A stretch of 15,690 nucleotides of DNA from Triangularia verruculosa (lineage: Eukaryota; Ascomycota; Sordariomycetes; Sordariales; Podosporaceae). Within the stretch, counting starts at the first letter, position 1. Every line of letters starts with the position of its first letter. The notes beneath the pieces were generated by a model that did no database searches, had not been told where the DNA came from, and worked only from the letters and a program-made list of their open reading frames with translations. Below, piece by piece: positions 8,662-15,690 of the stretch. Both the position numbers and the translations under genes were made by a program. The stretch spans positions 1 through 15,690 of the forward strand of contig MU864123.1 of assembly GCA_033296885.1 (NCBI GenBank). Direction: 5' to 3'.

Positions 8662-8927
8662 AGACTGATTCTGGGCTAACCGTTCTTGGACGAGACAAAA
8701 AAGTTTTTAGAGACCGACTACCTAGGTACGCATTCACTCCTTCAGTTACGCCACTTGACCTGAATTTCATTTCATAACGCCCCTGTGCACTGAACAGATT
8801 AACTTTAGGATGTCTTCACATCCGGCCCTTTTCAAGGAGACCTACCTAGCAAAGAGCCAGAAAATGTGCCCGCTCAGGCATGGGTGGACGATGTGAACTG
8901 TGAAACGTGGTTACTGCTGATATGGAA

Positions 8928-9008
8928 TCTTGGCAGTCTTGAGGACAGTCTTGGCAAGGCCATCGTCCTTGGCAACGGGTCACTCTTGGCAGTAGGTGAA
9001 TCTTGGCA
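8928..9008 (+). repeat. Cluster of five TCTTGGCA motifs
   Basis: TCTTGGCA occurs at 8,928, 8,949, 8,984 and 9,001, with CCTTGGCA at 8,967. Spacings are 21, 18, 17 and 17 bp, so this is either a decayed 17-18-bp tandem repeat or a spaced array of protein-binding half sites. It lies about 1.4 kb upstream of the plus-strand coiled-coil gene. Confidence 0.65.
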
Positions 9009-9905
9009 CCATCGCTGACCCAAATCAGCCTCGCGTGCTCGTGATGCCACGACGAGGTCCAAATACATGTCCAAAGCTAACCCGGTCACCATATCAGCGA
9101 GGCTGAGTTCTTAATAGGCACAGCGAGTCTTGGGTGAATGATGGAATTCTATCTTCTTGTTGCCATGCAATGGTCTCATCAAGGCGTAACACTCACTTGA
9201 TCACCAACACCCTGGGAACCTCCTAGCATACTGTGCGGGGGCAATATGGGCCAACAGAGTAAAACGCTTTCTAGTGGGGCCGTGGCTAGTAGAAGTATTG
9301 GGAATAAATGCATCAAGCTCCCAGCAAGTCATGGAACATGTTTTCTGTTTGGGATCGTTTGGCCAGACCTGGTTTAGTTCGAGATTGGTTTGCTCGACCT
9401 GCGTCATACGCCTCCCCGTCATTACATGTATATTATCCCGAGGTTAGTCAGTGATAAGATTGCGTGGTTGAAGATTTCCATTGATCTGATCATCATGCCT
9501 GGTCATTGCCCCCCTCAATCGTTCAGAAGCTGATATGCCGCGAGGCAGTGGCAACCTGGCCAGCGTTTAAGGGGAACTGTCCATTGATGTTGTCAAATGA
9601 AAGGTATATAAACGGATGCATGATCATGCTAATTTGAATAAAGAGATGAAAAGAATGGGGGCAGATATCTCCCTAAGGTACCTTATGCTCTCTGACAAGT
9701 TCGACGAGTCGCTTTTGAGGCAAACGCCTTATTTGGCCTTCCTAGGTAAGCAGAATACTTCTACGCCAATGAGATAATCAAGCCTTATCCAGGATCTTAA
9801 CGTGGAACCTATAACGAGAGTGCTGAAGTTAACTCCGTCAGTCACATATGGGCTTCTTCCTGATGTTTCCATGGAGGCCGGCTCCCCAGAGCTGTCCGGT
9901 GCACA

Positions 9906-9993
9906 GTCTCAAGTGAATTCAGCGAGATGCGATTCACTCAGGACCCAACACCACAAGTGCTGTTGCTCCCGTGATCTCCTATTCACTTGAGAC
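9906..9993. promoter_or_regulatory. 13-bp perfect inverted repeat upstream of gene 1
   Basis: GTCTCAAGTGAAT (9,906-9,918) and its exact reverse complement (9,981-9,993) enclose 62 bp that include a further partial copy, ATTCACT, at 9,932. It lies 425-512 bp before the gene 1 start codon, a reasonable distance for an upstream activating site. Function is inferred from position only. Confidence 0.4.
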
Positions 9994-10054
9994 CCCCACC
10001 GCCGACATGGCCAGTGCCGAGCACAGCTTTGCCTACGAGTAGGTACCTAGCATT

Positions 10055-10417
10055 AAAATCCTCTCTCCTCCCGGATTTCTCAGCCTGGCCTTCCTCTCTC
10101 AACATCACGCCACCCTCTTCCTTCTCCTTGACATTCAGAACAATCCGCCACCACATCTTCTCCCACATACCAGGTCAAGCTCTCTATCGCCAAGCTTCCT
10201 TTCGTGTATCTTACACTTTCCTAATCAATCTTCTCGTCATCACGCTTTGTCTCCTCAAACTTTCCTAAATTCATCTCTCTATTGATCAAGCGTTGCCCTA
10301 ATCAAGCGCTACCCTCAACGACCCAATTACATCAATCTGACAGCGGCCGGCGCAACCAGCCTCATCTTGGTGATTGCTCAACCCAGATCTTCTCAAACAG
10401 CAATCACACTTTTCAAC
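10055..10417 (+). promoter_or_regulatory. Pyrimidine-rich promoter/5' leader of gene 1
   Basis: The sequence is dominated by CT-rich runs (CTCTCTCCTCCC near 10,061, CTTCCTCTCTC near 10,090, CTCTTCCTTCTCC near 10,114) with C/A-rich stretches close to the start codon, a common arrangement around transcription starts in filamentous ascomycetes. No clear TATA box was seen. Open frames reading through it in other phases begin without ATG and are proline/serine-rich by composition only. Confidence 0.5.
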
Positions 10418-11490
10418 ATGGCGTTTTACCTTACACCCGTTGCGATTAGCCGCACAGGCCTGGAACTACAGAAACCTGGCGCCTACGTGGACATCATGAA
10501 GCCATTCTATGATCAGGCTAAAGCGACCTACAACGAACTTGTTGCGACTAGGGCCAAGCTCGAGGAAGCTCACAAGGAACTCGAGGTCTTTCGCGAGCGA
10601 AGGCACATCGGTCAGGAGGGACCTAAGCGTGTCAATGGCCTCGCCCAGGAGGAACTTCACTGGCGGCAAATCTGGGTTCTTGAGAACAACGTCGAATACC
10701 TTCAGGGCAGACTTGAAGACGTGACCAAACGCGGCGAGGAGAAGTTAGCTGAGCTGGAGAAATCGGCCGCAAACAATAGCAAGGACACCTACCTTAAGGA
10801 GTGCCGCATCTGGTATTTGGAAAACATACTGTTGTACCAGCAGCAGAAAGTCGATGAGGCCGCGAAGAACGCCGAGGTGTCTCACAAGGGTGCCGTCCAA
10901 TCAATCAATCAAGCTGATCGCGGTTCATCGGCCTCGCCCAAGGCGCCTGCTCGCGAGCCTGACCATCTTTCCAACGCCAGCAAGCCCCCTCACGGCAACC
11001 AGGCTAGTGTCTCATCCACCTCCAGCTTTCATAACAGCATCAATTTGAAGACCAACATCGATACTTACCAGGAAGGGCCCGTCTTCGAGGAGTTCGCCTT
11101 TGCCGACAGGCCCTCTTACCACGCTGAGTCCGTGACTCCCACTGACAGCCACGATCGTGAGCTCATGGGTAACTGCCCCGCGATCTTGCCAAGACCTCGA
11201 CGCCCCGTGTCAGTCGGCTCCCTGTCAGTGAGATGGACAGCAACACCGAAATTTTCATGCCCATGCGCAGAGTCAACAAGCGCGTGAGCTTCGACGGCTT
11301 TACTGAGTACAAGGAAGACAACAGAGCCATGTATCGCGTTGACCATGGCCAGCGCGCCGTTCCTGCCAGCGAAACCAAGCACAACGACGAGGTGGCTCAC
11401 CGCGTCACTCACAACAGCCCCGACACGATTCTTCTCTTCGTTGTATTTGCCGTCATCGCGGGAGTCTATCAAGTCATCCGAGGAGATTGA
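10418..11490 (+). CDS. Gene 1: coiled-coil protein with probable C-terminal membrane anchor, function unknown
   Basis: The start ATG at 10,418 (MAFYLTPVAISRTG) is chosen for its strong context CAACATGGC; upstream in-frame codons lack ATG. The first frame runs to a stop at 11,285-11,287 (289 residues). Residues about 30-155 are charged and heptad-like, predicting a coiled coil, with an internal duplication (IWVLENNVEYLQ at 85 and IWYLENILLYQQ at 131). A Ser/Pro-rich, disordered-looking region follows. Another frame, open to TGA at 11,488-11,490, reads RRVNKRVSFDGFTEYKEDN and ends SPDTILLFVVFAVIAGVYQ plus VIRGD, a tail-anchor-like hydrophobic segment. Joining the two needs either an intron (11,209-11,270, GTCAGT..GCGCAG, 62 nt; or 11,224-11,270, 47 nt; both in phase, giving 336 or 341 residues) or a one-base frameshift. 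I recognise no family. It converges with gene 2. Confidence 0.7.
11209..11270 (+). other. Candidate intron of gene 1 with weak donor
   Basis: Strong-looking donors upstream (GTGAGC at 11,157, GTAACT at 11,169) are out of phase with every CAG acceptor here. The only in-phase pairs near the frame change use GTCAGT, present twice (11,209 and 11,224), with the acceptor GCGCAG ending at 11,270. No good branch-point word is visible, so a frameshift in a decaying gene or a sequence error remains possible. Confidence 0.35.
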
Positions 11491-13057
11491 GTGTCGATCG
11501 CCAGCCTCTGATCAATTTTCTTCGTTTAGTCAGGGCACCATCACCGTCTTCCAAGCACCAGACACAGCGCTCCGCATGTTGACGCAATTTTCATCTGGCA
11601 CGGAGTTATCGCCCCGGTCGAGCCTCTGGGTGAACCATGGAAAGGAAGAAGCAATTAGAGGAATGGGGTTACCGGGTGAATAACTATAAAGAGGAGTGAT
11701 AACACTGACGGGAAACATTGGTTGGGTGGGCATTGATCGGTTGGGGCCTTAGTGTATGTTATTTGTACCTATCTTAGGGAAAGGGTGGTATGAGGCGATA
11801 TCTACCAAGGGAAGAGACGAATATGGAAGCGTTGAAGGAGATCAACCGTAGTACCTACTCTGGCTCAGAAACCTGACTCTCATATTTCAAAATATCGCTG
11901 TGTTTGTGTGAAGATGGGTGTGGGTCCCTACCGAGGTTTCTTATCATATTCTTGTCCCTGATTGAGCATATACCCCGACAACAGATATGCTGAAAGCACC
12001 ATTACGCAGAAAACAATTTTATTAGCAGGCTTCCACCTTGAACTATTTCAGGCGACCTTATCGGATCCTGGCCCCCCTTTGCCCAAAATGTGAACACTTT
12101 CATTGCTGGTAACGAGGTACCTAAGTATTAGTTCGCATCACACTTCCTTCCCCTCACTGACCGAGTTATACCTCCTGAATAAACTCAAAAGAACTTGATT
12201 TCTTCCCAGAATTCCACAGGAAACAATAAAGGAATGGAAGTCAACCATAAACTAACAAAAGCTCGAAAGGGGGTGGTCTCCGAAAGTGTAAGGTACATGG
12301 AAAGCAAAGAGCTAGGATCAAATCAGTTCGAAGGGAGGTCGTGGATCTGTGGTACTTAAGGCAAGAACAAGGTAGTTAGAAAGATAGACGGCGATAAGTC
12401 ATGGTCTAGCAACCTGGCAAAGATGTTTCACGTCCAGCGTCACGAGGCATGCCACTGGATTCGTGGACCACCGACAAATCTCTCGTGGGACAATCGTTAC
12501 AATGTCATCGCCTCAAAGGAATGATCATAATTGACTAGCTTTAGGCATACCGCCAGTGAAATCAGTGTTGTCGATGTGTCCTTTCTTGGTCTGAGAGATT
12601 TAGAAAGTTCGGCTCAACCGCCGCCGTGCAACGTAGAATAGCTCCGCGTGATATGTTGCCATTTCATGCTACCAAGCAACGACCATGGAAATGACGAAAT
12701 GAAATTCATAATATAACAGCGAAGCGTAGAATTCTGGGCCGTTGTTTAAATAGTGCGCATAGCTGGCGCTGAACTAGCCGCTCACATCACCAAGGCATCA
12801 CGGCGATTACAGGACTTGAACTTTTTCATATGGCCCCCATGCAACATATGGAATTGTCAGCTTTGTTGACAAATGAGCCAGTCATTGCGAGATGAGTACC
12901 TAGAAAGCAGCTGGAATTTGGGCTATATACGTAGGTGATCATTCAGATGTAAGCAGTAGCTCTGACCGGCCCTACGGCCGGGATGGCCGTAAAGAATACA
13001 ACAACATTCAAATGTAAACATAAGAGAAAGGACCTACGGGGAGGACAAGTACAGGTA
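11491..13057. other. Convergent intergenic region, no gene seen
   Basis: These 1.5 kb between the 3' ends of the two coiled-coil genes hold no ATG-started frame with a recognisable product, apart from short frames overlapping the gene 1 end. Composition is normal and RIP-type TA excess is absent. An AGGTACCT palindrome lies at 12,115-12,122 and a CCGGCC-CTAC-GGCCGG hairpin at 12,966-12,981. Terminators and poly(A) sites cannot be placed with confidence. Confidence 0.6.
12966..12981. repeat. GC hairpin, 6-bp arms
   Basis: CCGGCC, CTAC, GGCCGG forms a perfect short hairpin about 300 bp downstream of the gene 2 stop. A role in 3'-end formation is only a guess. Confidence 0.4.
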
Positions 13058-13278
13058 TCACTGAAGACGAATGGATTGTGACAGGGCGTAAATTTTTACT
13101 ACTAGTATGCTAAAGTGCCGTACTGGGGGTTGTTGTTCCAGGGCCACCGCTTTTCGCATAAGCAAGGACTGACGGCCCTGGTCCCCTTTGCGATATCCCA
13201 GAGTGTGGACATGGCGGTATTGTAGATGGCGTACCCCCGGATTGCCAAACTGGAAAGCAGCAACAAGAACAAAGTCTC

Positions 13279-14393
13279 CTACCAATTAGCCTCAAGGCTC
13301 TCAGGCTCACACAGCTGCGAGTCCCTCCACCACATCGCGCCGGCCTGTTCCTCGCCAACTTTCGTGGTAGCGCTGGCGGAGTTCTGGATATGAAGCTGAC
13401 GCCTCAGCTTCTCACACTCCTGCTGAGCGGCTGCGAGTTCCTTCTGCTTCTTGGCGTAAGCCTGTCTCCCCTCAGTAATGATCAGATTGAGCCGACCGAT
13501 CTCCCCCTTGGCCGCGTTGTACTGCTTGTTGAAGTTGGCTCGACCGGTCTGGTGGCACCGGACAGCATCGTCTCTCTCCCGCCGCATCGTATCGAACTCG
13601 ATAGAAGAGCTGGCGAACCCGTTGTCGTACTTCTTCTTGTACTTGGCGGCCTGGGCGTTCGCAGCGTCCCTATCCTTCTTGAGATCCTGGATCTGCTTGT
13701 TGAGGCCTGCCTGCCCGGGTTTCTTGAGCAGTGCAGCCTTGGCCTCATCCCTCTCCTTCTTGACCTGGCTCAACTCCTTGGATAAGGTGGTGCAACGATC
13801 GTTAGCGCTCAACTTTCTGACAGTGGCATCGCTGAGGGCGTCGTCCCTGGCCTTGATGAGATCGTTGATTTGACTTTGCAGGCTGAGACGCACACTCTCG
13901 TGATTAGTCGAGGCAATTTGCAGATCGAGCTGGGCACGTCCGATATTTGTCTCCGCCAACTCAGCCCTCTATGAATCCAGCAATTAGCAAACATGGGTCG
14001 AATTGAGTTCTTGGTTGCAAGAATTGTACGTACATCTATCAGCACCAGGGTGTTCTTTTCATGGACGTCGAGCTGAGCCATCGCCTTGTTAAGCCCCTGC
14101 TCGAGCTGCCGAATGTGCTGGAGGCCCCTCTCAATTTCACGACGGGACATTGGAGCCCACTCCTCTTCAGAGTGCCAAAAGACCTCATTGGTCCCAGGCT
14201 GGAGGTTAATACCGCGCTCCAACTTGGCTTGACGCTCCAACGAATCCTTGAGTGCCTGTCTGTGGCGGGCAATGTTCTGTTCCTTGGTGCGATACTCCTC
14301 GTCAAGGATGCGATATCTCTCCTCCAGAGCCATGGGCATGCCGGTGGGCGCCTGGATGTTGGGGGTATAGGGGGGAGGGGGGTGGTTCGGCAT
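13279..14393 (-). CDS. Gene 2: proline-rich N-terminus plus long coiled coil, function unknown
   Basis: The start ATG at 14,393-14,391 gives MPNHPPPPYTPNIQAPTG, a proline-rich head. Exon 1 (14,393-14,034, 120 codons) and exon 2 (13,968-13,279, 229 codons plus TAG) join in phase across a clear 65-nt intron as LID-RAELAETNIG, giving 349 residues. From about residue 22 the sequence is rich in Glu, Lys, Arg, Gln and Ala with heptad-like hydrophobics (LEERYRILDEEYRTKEQN; ARDDALSD; KKQKELAAAQQECEKLRRQL), predicting an extended coiled coil to about residue 320. No signal peptide, membrane segment or catalytic motif is seen. Such proteins are usually structural or scaffolding, but that is inference. 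The antisense strand is also open in places because of codon bias. The 3' end is uncertain: frames stay open beyond the TAG down to about 13,058. Confidence 0.8.
13969..14033 (-). other. Spliceosomal intron of gene 2 (65 nt)
   Basis: It begins GTACGT, has GCTAATTG as a likely branch site and ends TTCATAG. The exons join between codons and the coiled-coil pattern continues. Size and signals are typical of filamentous ascomycetes. Confidence 0.88.
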
Positions 14394-14870
14394 GACTGGC
14401 AGAGGAAGGCTTCTCGATGCTGAGATGGCCGTCTAAGTACCTTAGGTGACTAGGACCTTGTTGTCGGGTCTGATGATGATAGTGGTGACAGACGGAAGTA
14501 ATGTAGTGACCGAGGCGTCTCAACTTAGTAACGTCGGGTGGTTGAGGTCACAGGAATATGATGATGCTTTCTCCTTTGTCGATGGCGGGGAGAGAAGGAA
14601 AATTCATTTTGGGAGACAGGCGAAGGATTATTACCTGGTAGGTATCCGTGGGATGTCTCCACTTTATCACGACGAGGGGAGTCTTGTGGGGCACGTCATG
14701 ATCAAGTGAACAACCCTAAAGTGAATGACCCCTCCGATCTCAGATCTAGTCTTACTCTGATGTTGCTCCTGGATGGAAGGTCGGAGCTTTGTGCTACCGG
14801 GTTTGGCAAGGGCCAGTGGCATCCGTCAGTGACTGTCGCGGCCCGGTGCAAGCGAAGGTAGTCACTGACA
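14394..14870 (-). promoter_or_regulatory. Upstream region of gene 2 with paired GTCA-S-TGAC palindromes
   Basis: Sequence upstream of the gene 2 start contains GTCAGTGACT at 14,825-14,834 and its exact reverse complement at 14,860-14,869. Each arm is itself a 9-bp palindrome of TGAC half sites, as bound by dimeric bZIP-type regulators in general. Distance to the start codon is about 430-475 bp. A CTAAGTACCTTAGG near-palindrome lies about 40-55 bp upstream of the ATG (14,433-14,446). Binding is inferred, not shown. Confidence 0.4.
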
Positions 14871-15074
14871 CATGATCACGACACACCACAGGAGACATTA
14901 TTGGCAAAGCCTGGAACCAGAAGAGAGGCACTCGGTGAGAGGTATTAAGTACCTTATAGGGTGCCGTTTGTTTGCCAAGCGCCTTGAGGAACCTGCATTC
15001 TACCTATGTGAAGTGTATACGAACTATATAAACTTGTCCATTGTGCTAGGTTCCTGGCCCTTACCATGAAACCT
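14871..15074. other. End of the normal-composition island
   Basis: Composition remains balanced up to about 15,075, then turns abruptly AT-rich. Short open frames on the plus strand here and at 14,446-14,709 show no domain and overlap the likely gene 2 promoter, so they are not called. Confidence 0.5.
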
Positions 15075-15600
15075 GGTTTAGACCATATACCTACTAATAT
15101 AGTTACACCCGACAAATTTTTTGGCTTAATCCGTATTAGTCTTATAAGGTAAGTAAAAGGTAAGTACAGTAAACATTACCCTAAACTAAAGTAAGTTTAA
15201 GGACCGTTCAGCTATATTTACTATAATTAAAATTAATTATAATTTCCATTTTCTCCTTATATATATATTAATAGTCTGTTATTAAATCTACTAAAATTAC
15301 TATTTATATTAAAATTAAAATTTTAAATATAAATAAACTTATTTACTTTTTTAATAAAAGAAAATATTTATAAATTATATATTTATAAATATTTAATTAA
15401 ATAACTTTAATTATTATAATTTAAAAATTATATAAAAACGGCGAAGATATATATAATAGACTACCTATCCGTTACCCGAATTTCTATTTTACCGTTCTTT
15501 TAATAAAGGAATATATATTAAGGAATAGTAGAGGTATTTAATAAAATAATTTAATAAATATATATTAATCTTAAAAAATAAAAAGCGTTAAATTTTGTTA
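15075..15600. other. Extreme A/T-rich block
   Basis: Nearly pure A and T from about 15,220 to 15,440, with long runs of TATATA and TTAAT words and almost no G or C. The stretch is more extreme than the left-hand RIP block, in which CpG and GpC persist. No open frame or repeat family can be read. It is probably a heavily mutated repeat remnant. Confidence 0.6.
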
Positions 15601-15635
15601 AAATACAGCTTTTGTTTGTGGATTTTACAGTGTAT

Positions 15636-15663
15636 CTGAGCCCTGTAGAATACAGGGCCTCAG
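15636..15663. repeat. Strong hairpin at the right edge
   Basis: CTGAG-CCCTGTA, loop GAA, TACAGGG-C-CTCAG: a 12-bp stem with one bulged base. It starts where composition returns to normal, after TTTTACAGTGTAT. This may be the end of a transposon or MITE running out of the window. Confidence 0.55.
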
Positions 15664-15690
15664 AGGCAATACAATGGCTTGGAATCACAT

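Larger units (their letters stand above)
8150..10050. other. Intergenic DNA of normal composition, no gene supported
   Basis: Composition changes sharply from AT-rich to balanced at about 8,110-8,150. Open frames of 60-128 codons occur on both strands, but they overlap one another, lack recognisable domains and mostly have atypical composition, so none is called. The stretch contains an 11-bp minisatellite (8,607-8,661), a TCTTGGCA cluster (8,928-9,008), palindromes of the TACCTAGGTA type (8,719-8,728) and TAAGGTACCTTA (9,674-9,685), and a 13-bp inverted repeat (9,906-9,993). Confidence 0.6.

Noticed and set aside
8384..8770. Minus-strand 128-codon frame and overlapping plus-strand frames of about 70 codons
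   Set aside because: Competing frames on both strands, low-complexity Pro/Arg/Ser composition, no domain, and the minisatellite runs through it.
9987..10268. Plus-strand 93-codon frame upstream of gene 1
   Set aside because: It does not start with ATG and is the translation of a CT-rich leader.
11116..11472. Minus-strand 118-codon frame
   Set aside because: Antisense to the gene 1 C-terminal coding frames; no independent support.
13390..13873. Plus-strand 131-codon frames rich in Leu
   Set aside because: Antisense translation of the Lys/Glu-rich gene 2 coiled coil, which reads as Leu/Phe on the other strand.
14446..15069. Plus-strand frames of 87 and 65 codons
   Set aside because: No domain and they overlap the probable gene 2 upstream region.
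15583..15616. A GCGTTAAATTTTGTTAAAA string resembling the phage f1 origin used in cloning vectors
   Set aside because: Only a short A/T-rich word matches and the surrounding sequence does not continue as vector; chance in an A/T block is more likely.
1..15690. Calling the whole window a Starship with the coiled-coil genes as cargo
   Set aside because: The DUF3435 gene points away from those genes, no boundary repeats were found, and many DUF3435 genes are not captains.
1..15690. tRNA, rRNA, CRISPR or telomere repeats
   Set aside because: No cloverleaf with A/B boxes, no rRNA words, no spaced identical repeats with variable spacers and no TTAGGG runs were seen.

Overview
The window looks like a filamentous ascomycete (Pezizomycotina) chromosome with two compartments. 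AT-rich, TA-dominated blocks (about 90-8,110 and 15,075-15,600) carry the mark of repeat-induced point mutation (RIP). A middle island (about 8,150-15,060) has normal base composition, short GT..AG introns, fungal start contexts and pyrimidine-rich leaders. No rRNA, tRNA, CRISPR or bacterial operon signals were seen. Genus cannot be fixed from this sequence.

Left block. Two nested mobile-element relics are readable through the mutations. The first is a DUF3435-family gene (the tyrosine-recombinase-like family that includes Starship captains), on the minus strand from about 8,110 to 2,848. Three intron fossils and two C-terminal chromodomain-like modules can still be followed. The second is a 1,862-bp Fot1/pogo-type DNA transposon (5,540-7,401) with 45-bp terminal inverted repeats and a TA target duplication, inserted inside the DUF3435 gene. 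Its 557-codon DDE transposase frame is uninterrupted by indels but carries roughly 25 stop codons, every one TAA or TAG. Removing the transposon with one TA copy rejoins the DUF3435 reading frame. Left of this lie a 54-bp tandem repeat with a palindromic core (2,370-2,578) and about 2.2 kb of degraded sequence that I could not assign.

Middle island. It holds two convergent genes of unknown function, both coiled-coil proteins. Gene 1 (plus, 10,418-11,490) has a predicted C-terminal membrane anchor that is reached only through an unusual small intron or a frameshift. Gene 2 (minus, 13,279-14,393) has one clear 65-bp intron and a proline-rich N-terminus. The remaining intergenic DNA contains short repeats, palindromes and candidate regulatory motifs but no convincing further gene.

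Right edge. An almost pure A/T stretch is followed by a strong hairpin in normal-composition sequence, possibly the start of another element. The most interesting material is the nested insertion history, the DUF3435 plus chromo-like architecture, and the two orphan coiled-coil genes between RIP-mutated blocks.
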